From Pseudophaeobacter sp965641885 (GTDB lineage Bacteria; Pseudomonadota; Alphaproteobacteria; Rhodobacterales; Rhodobacteraceae), in NCBI GenBank assembly GCA_965641885.1, contig OZ282574.1:4030001-4094000 (forward strand): 64,000 nucleotides of DNA. Reading direction: 5' to 3'. Position numbers and translations under genes: made by a program. The notes beneath the pieces are model-generated. The model did no database searches, was not told the DNA's origin, and saw only the letters and a program-made list of their open reading frames with translations. Below are positions 33,830 to 41,639 of the stretch, in pieces (position 1 is the stretch's first letter; every line of letters begins with the position of its first letter).

Positions 33830-34353
33830 GCGCTATGACCCTGCCTATTCCGGTGCTCGACACTCCTCGCCTGACCCTGCGCGCACCACTGCTGGGCGAC
33901 CTCAAAGCCATGGGTGCGTTTTTCGCGACCCCGCGCAGCCACATCGTTGGCGGCCCCCGCGATGCTATGGGTAGCTACACCTCGCTGGTCTCGCGTCTGG
34001 GGCACTGGGTGCTTAACGGCTATGGGCTGTGGCATATCGTCGAAAAGACCTCTGGGGCCTTCATCGGCTGGACCGGCGTCATTTTTGCCCCCGCCTGGTC
34101 GGAGCCGGAACTGGGCTGGAGCCTTTTTGACGGTGCCGAGGGCAAGGGCTATGCCTTTGAGGCCGCCACTGCTGCACGTCGCTATGCTGCCAGCCACCAG
34201 AACCTGAACGGCGTGATCAGCTTTATCGCCTCCGAAAACGCCCGTTCGCTGGCATTGGCCGCACGGCTTGGGGCGCATTTTGAGCGCGACTCGGACCTGT
34301 TGGGCAAGCCCTGCCAGATCTGGCGTCATCCGAAACTGGAAGTTTCAGCATGA
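33826..34353 (+). CDS. GNAT family N-acetyltransferase (second of three)
   Basis: A 175-aa relative of its neighbours, with TPRLTLRAPLLGDL at the start, the SEPELGWSLFDGAEGKGYAFEA acetyl-CoA loop split over about residues 99-120, and ENARSLALAARLGA. It is the most diverged in the middle third (IGWTGVIFAPAWSEPEL). ATGA overlaps on both sides show coupled translation of all three genes. Confidence 0.88.
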   Translation: MSAMTLPIPVLDTPRLTLRAPLLGDLKAMGAFFATPRSHIVGGPRDAMGSYTSLVSRLGHWVLNGYGLWHIVEKTSGAFIGWTGVIFAPAWSEPELGWSLFDGAEGKGYAFEAATAARRYAASHQNLNGVISFIASENARSLALAARLGAHFERDSDLLGKPCQIWRHPKLEVSA

Positions 34354-34952
34354 GCCGGAGCATTCCTGTCATCGAGACCAAACGCCTGATCCTGCGCGGC
34401 CCCGAAGCGGTGGACTATCCCGATTTTGAGGCGACGTTCTCCTCGTACCGGGCGCGATTCATGGGCGGTCCGCTGAACACCTATGAGGCCTGGATGCTCT
34501 ATGCCGCCGAAATCGGTCACTGGCAGATCCACGGCTTTGGCATGTGGATGATCCACGACAAGGTCACCGATGAGACCTACGGCATGGCCGGAGGCTGGAT
34601 GCCCGCAGGCTGGCCCGAGCGTGAGATCGCCTGGATCATCTGGCCCGACGCGGCTGGCCACGGCTACGCGCTGGAAGCCACCAATGCTGCCCGCAGCTAT
34701 TTCTATGACACCGCGGGTTGGGACACAGCTGTCAGCTACCTCGATCCAAAGAACCTCGACTCGATCCGTCTGGCCGAACGCCTTGGCGCCACCAAGGACC
34801 ACGAGGCCAGCACCATTGATGGCAATGACGCGGTCTACCGGCACCCCTCGCCTGCGGCGCTGCGGGGCAGCCAGATCGCGCATGGCATCGAAATGGAAAT
34901 CAGCCACTACGCTGATCCGCTGTTCAAACCAAAAGGATGGGCCCTTGACTGA
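34350..34952 (+). CDS. GNAT family N-acetyltransferase (third of three)
   Basis: A 200-aa relative with TKRLILRGPEAVDY, the WPDAAGHGYALEATNAA loop and LDSIRLAERLGA. It is about 20 residues longer at the C-terminus than its siblings. In the acetyl-CoA loop the position after Gly is His (GHG). The start overlaps the second GNAT by 4 nt; the chorismate mutase TTG start overlaps its stop. Confidence 0.88.
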   Translation: MSRSIPVIETKRLILRGPEAVDYPDFEATFSSYRARFMGGPLNTYEAWMLYAAEIGHWQIHGFGMWMIHDKVTDETYGMAGGWMPAGWPEREIAWIIWPDAAGHGYALEATNAARSYFYDTAGWDTAVSYLDPKNLDSIRLAERLGATKDHEASTIDGNDAVYRHPSPAALRGSQIAHGIEMEISHYADPLFKPKGWALD

Positions 34953-35271
34953 CACCGTAAACCCACCCAAGGACGGCCTCGACGATGTGGCCCGCGCCGC
35001 AGAGATTCTGATGGGTCACCGCGAGAGCATCGACCGGCTCGATGCCATCCTCGTCTATACTCTGGGCGAGCGCTTTAAACACACACAGGCCGTTGGTCAG
35101 CTGAAAGCTGAACATGACCTGCCGCCCTCGGATCCCACCCGGGAAGGCACGCAGATCGCACGGCTCGAAGATTTGGCGAAACGGGCCAACCTGGACCCCG
35201 ATTTTGCCAAGGCTTTCCTGAATTTCATCATTCAGGAAGTCATCAGACACCACAAGAAACACCAGGAATAA
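34945..35271 (+). CDS. Chorismate mutase (AroQ type)
   Basis: A 108-aa all-helical chorismate mutase, converting chorismate to prephenate for Phe and Tyr. The N-terminal helix RESIDRLDAILVYTLGERF and the VGQLKAEHDLPPSDPTREG stretch hold the expected active-site Arg and Lys; the last helix ends in HHKKHQE. The start is TTG at 34945, overlapping the GNAT stop, with AAGGA 7 nt upstream; no ATG is available before the conserved region. It lies 40 nt before rpsP. Confidence 0.88.
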   Translation: MTDTVNPPKDGLDDVARAAEILMGHRESIDRLDAILVYTLGERFKHTQAVGQLKAEHDLPPSDPTREGTQIARLEDLAKRANLDPDFAKAFLNFIIQEVIRHHKKHQE

Positions 35272-35286
35272 CAGGGACATCCCTGT
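35271..35286 (+). other. Small hairpin between chorismate mutase and rpsP
   Basis: ACAGGG-ACAT-CCCTGT is a perfect 6-bp stem with a 4-nt loop that overlaps the last base of the chorismate mutase stop and lies 25 nt before rpsP. No T-run. It may be a processing site or a weak regulator of the S16 message. Confidence 0.45.
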
Positions 35287-35311
35287 AAACGCCATCAAAG
35301 GAGACTAACCC

Positions 35312-35668
35312 ATGGCTATCAAACTTCGTCTGGCCCGTGGCGGCTCGAAAAAACGCCCCTTCTACCGCATCGTGGCTGCTGACAGCCGCATGCCACGTGA
35401 TGGCCGTTTTGTTGAAAAGCTCGGCACATATAACCCGCTGCTGCCCAAAGACAGCGAAGAGCGCGTGAAAATGGACATGGAGCGCGTTCAGTACTGGCTC
35501 GGCCAGGGCGCACAGGTCACCGACCGTATCGCCCGTATGCTCGAAGCAGCTGGCGTCCGTGAAAAGACCGACCGCTCCAACCCTAAAAAGGGTACTCCCG
35601 GTAAAAAAGCCGTGGCACGCGCTGAAGAAAAAGCCGCCAAGGCTGCGGCACCTGCCGACGCGGAATAA
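35312..35668 (+). CDS. rpsP: 30S ribosomal protein S16
   Basis: A 118-aa S16: MAIKLRLARGGSKKRPFYRI and the following VAADSRMPRDGRFVEKLGTYNP are unmistakable. The C-terminal 30 residues form the Lys/Ala-rich extension typical of alphaproteobacteria. Assembles into the 30S body. AAAGGAG precedes the ATG. Confidence 0.98.
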   Translation: MAIKLRLARGGSKKRPFYRIVAADSRMPRDGRFVEKLGTYNPLLPKDSEERVKMDMERVQYWLGQGAQVTDRIARMLEAAGVREKTDRSNPKKGTPGKKAVARAEEKAAKAAAPADAE

Positions 35669-35672
35669 GAGC

Positions 35673-36350
35673 ATGGGGTCGCGGGACCTGCCCCTCACGG
35701 GGCCTGAGGGGGAGGCCTGTACTGGCGCTTTTCCTGATGCGTTCCGCGCCCAGCTTAACCAACTCATGCGGCAGCGACGCGATGTGCGCCGCTTCCGCAG
35801 GGATCCGGTTGATGAGGCAGTGCTCGCGCGCTGCCTCACTGCCATCCAGCTGGCCCCCTCGGTGGGGTTAAGCGAACCCTGGCGCCTTTTGCGCGTCCAA
35901 AGCGCGGTCGCCCGTAAGGCCGCCCTGAAGAATTTTGAAAAAGCCAATGCCGAGGCCCTGGCTGGGTATTCTGGCGAGCAGGCCAGTCTCTACGCGGGCT
36001 TAAAGCTGTCGGGTATGCGCGACGCCCCGGTGCAGCTGGCGATCTATTGCGATGACGAAACCGCCCAGGGCCACGGGCTTGGCGCCGCCACCATGCCCGA
36101 GATGCGGCGCTATTCCGTCGTCTCTGCTGTCACCCTGTTCTGGCTGGCCCTACGCGCCGAAGGGCTGGGTCTTGGCTGGGTCTCGGTGCTGGACCCGGCG
36201 CAGTTGAACCGGGATTTGCAGGTGCCTGCCGGCTGGCATTTGGTCGGCTATTTCTGCATCGGTCACCCCGAAGAACTCTCGGACAGCCCCGAGCTGGAGC
36301 GCAAGGGCTGGGAAAATCGCCAAACCCAGCTGCAGATCGAGACACGCTAG
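35673..36350 (+). CDS. bluB: 5,6-dimethylbenzimidazole synthase BluB
   Basis: A 225-aa flavin-destroying enzyme that makes the lower ligand of cobalamin from FMNH2. MRQRRDVRRFRRDPVDE is the nitroreductase-like FMN phosphate site, AIQLAPSVGLSEPWRLLRV and LGLGWVSVLDP are BluB-specific, and the C-terminus has CIGHPEE. The start at ATG 35673 lies 5 nt after rpsP. Being in the ribosomal block, away from cobC-cbiB, it shows that the cobalamin genes are scattered. Confidence 0.92.
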   Translation: MGSRDLPLTGPEGEACTGAFPDAFRAQLNQLMRQRRDVRRFRRDPVDEAVLARCLTAIQLAPSVGLSEPWRLLRVQSAVARKAALKNFEKANAEALAGYSGEQASLYAGLKLSGMRDAPVQLAIYCDDETAQGHGLGAATMPEMRRYSVVSAVTLFWLALRAEGLGLGWVSVLDPAQLNRDLQVPAGWHLVGYFCIGHPEELSDSPELERKGWENRQTQLQIETR

Positions 36351-36354
36351 TTGC

Positions 36355-36495
36355 ATGGGGGGTCTGATCCGTCTTGTAATTTTTGTTGGGATCGCCTTTA
36401 TCTCGGGCATTCTGTTTGAGCGCAGCCATCAAAAGGACCTATGCGCATTATCTGGCGGCCAATGGATGCGCGCCGGGTTCTGTGCCGGAGAGTGA
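36355..36495 (+). CDS. 46-residue membrane-anchored small protein
   Basis: An ATG at 36355, 5 nt after the bluB stop, opens a 46-codon frame ending TGA at 36493-36495, 5 nt before rimM. It encodes one membrane helix at residues 3-21 (LIRLVIFVGIAFISGILF) and a short tail with two cysteines at 30 and 43 around SGGQWMRAGF, so a disulfide outside the cytosol is possible. Tight spacing on both sides supports it. No function is known to me. Confidence 0.68.
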   Translation: MGGLIRLVIFVGIAFISGILFERSHQKDLCALSGGQWMRAGFCAGE

Positions 36496-36499
36496 ACCC

Positions 36500-37027
36500 A
36501 TGAGTGCCCCCCAAACACCCCCTGAGAATGATCTGATCTGTGTCGGAGCAATTGCCGGATCTTATGGCATACGCGGTGAAGTGCGCCTCAAGAGTTTTTG
36601 CGCCCAGCCCGAAGAGATCGAGGCCTACTCGCCGCTCACCAATGAAGACGGCAGCCAAAGCTACAGCCTGACCCTGAACCGTGCGGTCAAAGGCGGCTTT
36701 AGCGGTCATATCGACGGCATCGAGACCAAGGAGCAGGCCGATGCCCTGAAGGGGCTGCGCCTGTTCACCTCGCGCGACCGGCTGCCCTCGCTGCCCAGCG
36801 ATGAATATTACCATGCCGACCTGATCGGGGTGAAGGTCTATGACACCGGCGGCGTTTTGCTGGGGTCGGTAAAGTCGGTGCAAAACCATGGCGCCAGCGA
36901 TCTGTTGGAACTTCAGGGCGAAGGCCTCAAAGGCACCGTGTTCCTGCCCTTTACTCTGGATGTGGTGCCCACGGTGGATCTGGAACAGCGCCGCATTGTC
37001 GCCGACCCGCCTGAAGGCTTGTTCTAG
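36500..37027 (+). CDS. rimM: Ribosome maturation factor RimM
   Basis: A 175-aa two-domain protein: the N-terminal RimM beta-barrel (VGAIAGSYGIRGEVRLKSF), and a PRC-barrel C-terminal domain (YYHADLIGVKVYDTGGVLLG, FLPFTLDVVPTVDLEQRRIV). It binds S19 in the 30S head during late assembly. The start at ATG 36500 gives MSAPQTPPENDLICVGA. Standard rpsP-rimM-trmD order is kept despite the bluB and small-ORF insertions. Confidence 0.95.
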   Translation: MSAPQTPPENDLICVGAIAGSYGIRGEVRLKSFCAQPEEIEAYSPLTNEDGSQSYSLTLNRAVKGGFSGHIDGIETKEQADALKGLRLFTSRDRLPSLPSDEYYHADLIGVKVYDTGGVLLGSVKSVQNHGASDLLELQGEGLKGTVFLPFTLDVVPTVDLEQRRIVADPPEGLF

Positions 37028-37083
37028 CCCCTGCAGTGCCCTGCGCTGTTGCGCCCTCAACAGAAATTTTCTGGAAACAGTCC

Positions 37084-37947
37084 ATGAGCACCCCCAGTAA
37101 AACACCGCCCAGTAAAACACCTCCAAGCAAATCCCATGGCCGCAAGGCCATCCGCGCCTCTTTTAAGCCGCGTGAGCTGATGACGCCCACGCCCGAACTG
37201 GCCGGGGTCTGGAAGGCAAAGATCCTGACCCTGTTCCCGACAGCCTTTCCCGGCGTGTTGGGCGAAAGCCTCACGGGCAAAGCTCTGCAAGAGGGGCTCT
37301 GGCAGCTGGAAACCGTGGATCTGCGCGAGTTTGGTGTGGGCAGGCATCGCAATGTCGATGACACTCCGGCTGGCGGCGGCGCTGGCATGGTTCTGCGCGC
37401 AGATGTTTTGGGCACAGCCATTGATAAGGCGATGCAGGACACCACGGCGCCGCAGGGCGGCAACTGGCCGCTGATTTACCTGTCTCCGCGCGGCCGCCGC
37501 ATGGATCAGGCGATGATGCAGGATCTGGCGCGCTGTGATGGCATAACCCTGCTCTGTGGTCGCTTTGAGGGCGTCGATGAGCGGGTGCTGGAGCATTACA
37601 ACATTCAAGAGGTCTCGCTGGGCGATTTTGTCATGACCGGCGGCGAGCTGGCAGCACAGGCCTTGATCGATGCCACCGTGCGCTTGATCCCCGGTGTGCT
37701 GGGCAATCAGGCCTCAACCGAGGAAGAGAGCTTTTCCTCGGGCCTGCTGGAGCATCCGCAGTATACCCGCCCGGCAGAATGGCGCGGCCGCACAATCCCC
37801 GATGTGCTGATGTCCGGTCATCATGGCAAGGTTGCAGAGTGGCGTCAGGAGATGTCGGAGGAGATCACCAAGGCGCGCCGCCCGGATCTGTGGCAGGCCT
37901 ATGAGGCCAGCAGACCGGCCCCAAAACCCAAGCGCAAAAAGAAGTGA
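37084..37947 (+). CDS. trmD: tRNA (guanine-N1)-methyltransferase TrmD
   Basis: A 287-aa SPOUT enzyme that methylates G37 of tRNAs. Core motifs are AKILTLFPTAFPG near residue 45, GGGAGMVLRADVL, YLSPRGRRMDQ, LLCGRFEGVDERV with the catalytic region, and the trefoil-knot GDFVMTGGELAA. The first 42 residues are a non-conserved extension with a 15-nt in-frame repeat encoding S-K-T-P-P; starts further in are conceivable but less supported. Lys-rich C-terminus. Confidence 0.95.
   Translation: MSTPSKTPPSKTPPSKSHGRKAIRASFKPRELMTPTPELAGVWKAKILTLFPTAFPGVLGESLTGKALQEGLWQLETVDLREFGVGRHRNVDDTPAGGGAGMVLRADVLGTAIDKAMQDTTAPQGGNWPLIYLSPRGRRMDQAMMQDLARCDGITLLCGRFEGVDERVLEHYNIQEVSLGDFVMTGGELAAQALIDATVRLIPGVLGNQASTEEESFSSGLLEHPQYTRPAEWRGRTIPDVLMSGHHGKVAEWRQEMSEEITKARRPDLWQAYEASRPAPKPKRKKK
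37093..37137. repeat. 15-nt tandem repeat in the first codons of trmD
   Basis: CCCAGTAAAACACCG (37093-37107) and CCCAGTAAAACACCT (37108-37122) are followed by a diverged CCAAGCAAATCCCAT. In frame they encode repeated P-S-K-T-P just after the start codon. Confidence 0.85.
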
Positions 37948-38042
37948 CGCTTAGTCAACCACGACAGCCAGCCCCTTCTATGCATCATGTCTGCAATCAT
38001 TTGATAGTATAACTGCGGCTGCGCAGACCGGGGAGAGACGTG

Positions 38043-39500
38043 ATGGCTCGAGTATTACTACGCCTGCTGGCGGGACTTGTTCTGGTAATTGTGGTCCTGC
38101 TGGCCGTGCTGCTGTTCAACACGCTGCGCTATACCCCCGAGGCGACTGCGACGGGCGGCGAGGTTTTTGATCTTGGCGTTGATATTGAACGCGAAACCAG
38201 GCACCTCTCAGAGGCAGTACAGTTTCGCACCATCTCAACCGATCTGAAACACCCGGATTTTGCAGCTTTTCTCGACTTTATCGAAACGACCTACCCCTTG
38301 GTGCACAGCACCATGACGCGCGAGGTTCTGGCACGGCAGACTCCGCTGTATAAGTGGGAAGGCTCTGATCCAAGCCTGGCCCCCATCCTGCTGGCGGGCC
38401 ACTATGACGTTGTTCCCATTGCGCCCGGCTCGCATGATCTGTGGGAGCATGAGCCTTTTTCCGGCACGATTGACGCAGAGTTTGTCTGGGGCCGCGGCAC
38501 CCTGGATGACAAGGGCGCTGTCATTGCCATGCTGGCCGCTGCCGAAAAGATGATCAAAGATGGCTTTACCCCCAAACGCACCGTCTATTTCAGCTTTGGC
38601 GGCGATGAAGAGGTTGGCGGGCTGGGCGCCATGGCGGTTGCTGTGCACCTCAATCAACTGGGGATAGAGCTGGACTGGATGCTGGATGAAGGCTCCTTTG
38701 TGCTCGACAAAGTCATCCCCGGCCTGGATCAGCCCGTCGCCAGCATCAACCTGTCGGAAAAAGGCTATGTGACCCTGGAACTGGTGGCTAAATCCGCGGG
38801 CGGGCATTCTTCGATGCCGCCGCGTGTTACTGCTGTGGGCCGCATCGCCAAGGCGGTTGGCCGGTTGCAGGACAACCCGGTGCCCGGAGGTCTCAGCGGC
38901 CTGTCAGAAGAGTTTTTTGATACTTTGGGGCGGCATTTTTCCTTTGGGCAAAGGGTGGTTTTTGCCAATCGCTGGCTGTTCAGGCCACTGCTGGAAAACA
39001 TCCTTGCCAGCTCTCCAACCACAGATGCCATGCTGCGCAGCACCACCGCGCCGACAATGCTGACAGGATCCAGCAAGGATAATGTGCTGGCTGCTGAGGC
39101 CTCTGCCAAGATCAATTTCCGCATCCATCCGCGCGATACTGTGGCCGATATCGTGGCCCATGTGCGCCGCACTATTGATGATGCGGAAATCGAAATTCGC
39201 TATGATGAGAGCCTGTCGAACCCGGCCTCTCCGGTGTCCTCTTCTGCGGCGACCGGCTATGGCGATATCAAATCCTCGATCCTGGATGCCTTTGGGCCCC
39301 TGGCCACGGTGCCCGGGCTGACCATCGCCGCTACCGATGCGCGGCACTATGGCAAGGCCGCCAAAAACGCATACCGCATCAATCCGTTCAAAATCGAAGG
39401 CTCGGATCTGGCGCGGTTCCATGGCACCAATGAGAGGCTGTCGATCGAGAACCTGGAAGTTGGCATCAATTTCTTTGGGGCCCTGCTGCAAAAGCAGTAA
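38043..39500 (+). CDS. M20 family metallopeptidase (PM20D1/Cps1-like carboxypeptidase)
   Basis: A 485-aa membrane-anchored M20 peptidase. An N-terminal helix (LLRLLAGLVLVIVVLLAVLL) anchors it. The di-zinc site is visible: GHYDVVP, WGRGTLDDKGAV, FGGDEEVGG and a C-terminal His (FHGTNERL). A lid domain (KSAGGHSSMPP) follows. PM20D1-like enzymes cut or form N-acyl amino acids or act as carboxypeptidases. It is inserted between trmD and rplS, with its own 95-nt leader; GGGGAGAG precedes the start. Confidence 0.9.
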   Translation: MARVLLRLLAGLVLVIVVLLAVLLFNTLRYTPEATATGGEVFDLGVDIERETRHLSEAVQFRTISTDLKHPDFAAFLDFIETTYPLVHSTMTREVLARQTPLYKWEGSDPSLAPILLAGHYDVVPIAPGSHDLWEHEPFSGTIDAEFVWGRGTLDDKGAVIAMLAAAEKMIKDGFTPKRTVYFSFGGDEEVGGLGAMAVAVHLNQLGIELDWMLDEGSFVLDKVIPGLDQPVASINLSEKGYVTLELVAKSAGGHSSMPPRVTAVGRIAKAVGRLQDNPVPGGLSGLSEEFFDTLGRHFSFGQRVVFANRWLFRPLLENILASSPTTDAMLRSTTAPTMLTGSSKDNVLAAEASAKINFRIHPRDTVADIVAHVRRTIDDAEIEIRYDESLSNPASPVSSSAATGYGDIKSSILDAFGPLATVPGLTIAATDARHYGKAAKNAYRINPFKIEGSDLARFHGTNERLSIENLEVGINFFGALLQKQ

Positions 39501-39780
39501 ACAAAGGCCTCTGGGGCCTGCGGGCTATTGATCCGAACCCGCATTTACCCTACAGACCGGCTACTTGGATTCGCTTTTGCGACTCCGGGGCGTTGGTTAT
39601 TGGACCGCTCACCCCTGCCCGGCCTTCTTCGGCCATCGCAGTGTGGTCCACCCCGACACATTAATGAACGGACGACTTTACCTCTGGCGGGCTGCATGAT
39701 GCGGGACCCGGTGAAGACCAAGAGCTCTGAGGACGCGCAAATACTTCGTGGAAAAACCACGAGCAATTTAGGAGACAGCG
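39501..39780. promoter_or_regulatory. rplS leader with a hairpin next to the ribosome site
   Basis: No gene is visible in this 280-nt spacer. TCGTGG-AAAAA-CCACGA (39746-39762) is a perfect 6-bp hairpin ending 8 nt before the AGGAG at 39770-39774. This could tune L19 translation. A separate rplS promoter is likely because of the M20 insertion. Confidence 0.45.
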
Positions 39781-40155
39781 ATGAACCTGATCGCACAGCT
39801 GGAGGCGGAACAAGTTGCCGCCCTGGGGAAAGACATCCCCGATTTCAAAGCCGGTGACACCATTCGTGTCGGCTACAAAGTGACCGAAGGCTCGCGTTCG
39901 CGGGTACAGAACTACGAAGGCGTTTGCATCAGCCGTAAAAACGGCTCAGGCATTTCCGGTTCCTTCACGGTCCGCAAGATTTCCTTTGGTGAAGGCGTGG
40001 AACGTGTGTTCCCACTGCATTCGACCAATATCGACAGCATCACCGTTGTTCGTCGTGGCCGCGTGCGTCGCGCCAAGCTGTACTACCTGCGCGCCCTGCG
40101 CGGTAAGTCCGCACGTATCCGCGAAGATGCAACCTACAAAGCCAAAAAAGCCTGA
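39781..40155 (+). CDS. rplS: 50S ribosomal protein L19
   Basis: A 124-aa L19: MNLIAQLEAEQVAALGKDIP, GDTIRVGYKVTEGSRSRVQ, the VCISRKNGSGISGSFTVRKIS core and a basic C-terminus (RRAKLYYLRALRGKSARI). Part of the inter-subunit bridge of the 50S. AGGAG lies upstream of the ATG. Confidence 0.98.
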   Translation: MNLIAQLEAEQVAALGKDIPDFKAGDTIRVGYKVTEGSRSRVQNYEGVCISRKNGSGISGSFTVRKISFGEGVERVFPLHSTNIDSITVVRRGRVRRAKLYYLRALRGKSARIREDATYKAKKA

Positions 40156-40166
40156 GGAGCGGTATC

Positions 40167-40388
40167 ATGAAAAAAGATATTCACCCCGATTACCACTTTA
40201 TCGACGTCAAAATGACCGATGGCACCGTTCTGAAGATGCGCTCCACCTGGGGCAAAGAAGGCGACCAGATGTCGCTGGACATCGACCCCACAGTGCACCC
40301 TGCCTGGACCGGTGGTAACACCCGTCTGATGGATGCCGGCGGCCGCGTCTCCAAGTTCAAAAAGAAATACGAAGGCCTGGGCTTCTAA
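40167..40388 (+). CDS. rpmE: 50S ribosomal protein L31 (zinc-free type)
   Basis: A 73-aa L31: KKDIHPDYHFIDVKMTDG and HPAWTGGNTRL are diagnostic. There are no cysteines, so this is the zinc-independent C-minus form usual in alphaproteobacteria. It follows rplS by 11 nt and is followed by a strong terminator. Confidence 0.96.
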   Translation: MKKDIHPDYHFIDVKMTDGTVLKMRSTWGKEGDQMSLDIDPTVHPAWTGGNTRLMDAGGRVSKFKKKYEGLGF

Positions 40389-40412
40389 GAACCCGTCCTT
40401 TTGCGTTTCGAA

Positions 40413-40442
40413 AAGCCGCTCCATTTTGGGGCGGCTTTTTTT
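40413..40442 (+). terminator. Intrinsic terminator of the rplS-rpmE unit
   Basis: AAGCCGCTCC (40413-40422) pairs with GGGGCGGCTT (40428-40437) with one G-U pair and a 5-nt loop, then a run of seven T to 40442. It lies 24 nt after the rpmE stop. Confidence 0.93.
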
Positions 40443-40512
40443 GTCACCCCTTGCACCGCCGGGGACGAGGCCAAACAGGGGAGCGGCGGCAGTGAGCGCA
40501 CGCGCTGCACCT

Positions 40513-40595
40513 AAGGCCCGTCCACAAGGCCCGTCGCAAAGTCCTGCACCAAAACTCTATATCAAAACCCTATGTCAAAACCCTATGTCAAAACG
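40513..40595. repeat. Two sets of 13-nt tandem repeats upstream of mipZ
   Basis: AAGGCCCGTCCAC (40513-40525) is repeated as AAGGCCCGTCGCA (40526-40538). Then CTATATCAAAACC (40557-40569), CTATGTCAAAACC (40570-40582) and CTATGTCAAAACG (40583-40595) form three near-identical units. The 300-nt spacer from the rpmE terminator to mipZ contains no gene; TATAGT near 40687 may be a -10 element. Confidence 0.8.
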
Positions 40596-40742
40596 ATGCA
40601 CCAAAGTCCGAAGCAATCGATCTGATTCAGGGCCTAACGCAGGCCAATAGGGTGATTTGTGCGCTTCCCATTGATTCGCCCCGACTCTATAGTCGCGACA
40701 ACAGAGGGCGCGTGCCGCGCTGAGAACCAAAGGGACCAAAAG

Positions 40743-41552
40743 ATGGCGCATATCATAGTCGTCGGCAACGAAAAGGGCGGTGCCGGCAAATCCACCGTCT
40801 CGATGCATGTCGCCACCACGCTGGCCCGCCTTGGCCATAAGGTGGCAGCACTAGACCTGGACCTGCGGCAGCGCTCGCTGGGGCGTTATCTGGAAAACCG
40901 CAAGGACTTTATGCAGAAGGCTGCCCTTGATCTGCCAAGCGTCGAGCTGCACGAACTGCCGGAGATCGATGCCGAAACCCTGCAGCCGGGCGAGAATATC
41001 TATGATCATCGTCTCTCGGCTGCGGTTTCCAGCCTTGAGCCCGACAATGACTTTATCCTGATCGACTGCCCCGGCTCTCATACCCGGTTGAGCCAGGTGG
41101 CGCATTCGCTGGCCGACACGCTCATCACGCCGCTGAATGACAGCTTTGTTGATTTTGACCTTTTGGCCCATACGGACCAGAAGGGCGAAAAGATCACCGG
41201 CCCCTCGGTCTATTCAGAGATGGTCTGGAATGCCCGTCAGTTGCGTGCCCAGGCGGGTCTGAAACCCATCGACTGGATCGTGATCCGCAACCGTGTCGGC
41301 ACCCAGCGCATGGTCAACAAGGAAAAAATGGAACGTGCCATCAATATGCTGTCCAAACGCATTGGCTTTCGCGTCGGGCCCGGCTTTTCCGAGCGGGTGA
41401 TTTTCCGTGAGCTGTTTCCCCGTGGCCTGACGCTTTTGGATCTGAAGGACATTGGCATCAAACAGCTCAACATCTCGAACATCGCGGCCCGTCAGGAGCT
41501 GCGCGATATGATGAAAGCGGTGAACCTGCCCGGCGTCAATATCGACATCTGA
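40743..41552 (+). CDS. mipZ: Division plane positioning ATPase MipZ
   Basis: A 269-aa ParA-superfamily ATPase that forms polar gradients with ParB and excludes FtsZ from the poles. The deviant Walker A motif is NEKGGAGKSTVSMH near residue 9, with DLDLRQRSLGRYLENR and LIDCPGSHTRLSQVAHSLAD as Walker A' and B. The long insert EKITGPSVYSEMVWNARQLR and the C-terminal FPRGLTLLDLKD are MipZ-typical. AAAGATGG context; monocistronic by its own terminator. Confidence 0.95.
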   Translation: MAHIIVVGNEKGGAGKSTVSMHVATTLARLGHKVAALDLDLRQRSLGRYLENRKDFMQKAALDLPSVELHELPEIDAETLQPGENIYDHRLSAAVSSLEPDNDFILIDCPGSHTRLSQVAHSLADTLITPLNDSFVDFDLLAHTDQKGEKITGPSVYSEMVWNARQLRAQAGLKPIDWIVIRNRVGTQRMVNKEKMERAINMLSKRIGFRVGPGFSERVIFRELFPRGLTLLDLKDIGIKQLNISNIAARQELRDMMKAVNLPGVNIDI

Positions 41553-41591
41553 GAACCTGCCCGCCTGACTGACGGCCTGACTGTCACACCA

Positions 41592-41629
41592 AAAGACGCC
41601 CAGCCCTACACAGGACTGGGCGTCTTTTT
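41592..41629. terminator. Bidirectional terminator between mipZ and the cyclase gene
   Basis: AAAGACGCCCAG (41592-41603) pairs perfectly with CTGGGCGTCTTT (41616-41627) over 12 bp; T follows on the (+) strand and TTTT precedes on the complement, serving the convergent (-) gene that stops at 41640. Confidence 0.9.
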
Positions 41630-41639
41630 GTTTGGCGCT

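Noticed and set aside
39528..39857. 109-aa frame in the rplS leader
   Set aside because: It runs into rplS in another frame, lacks a good ribosome site and has no family resemblance.
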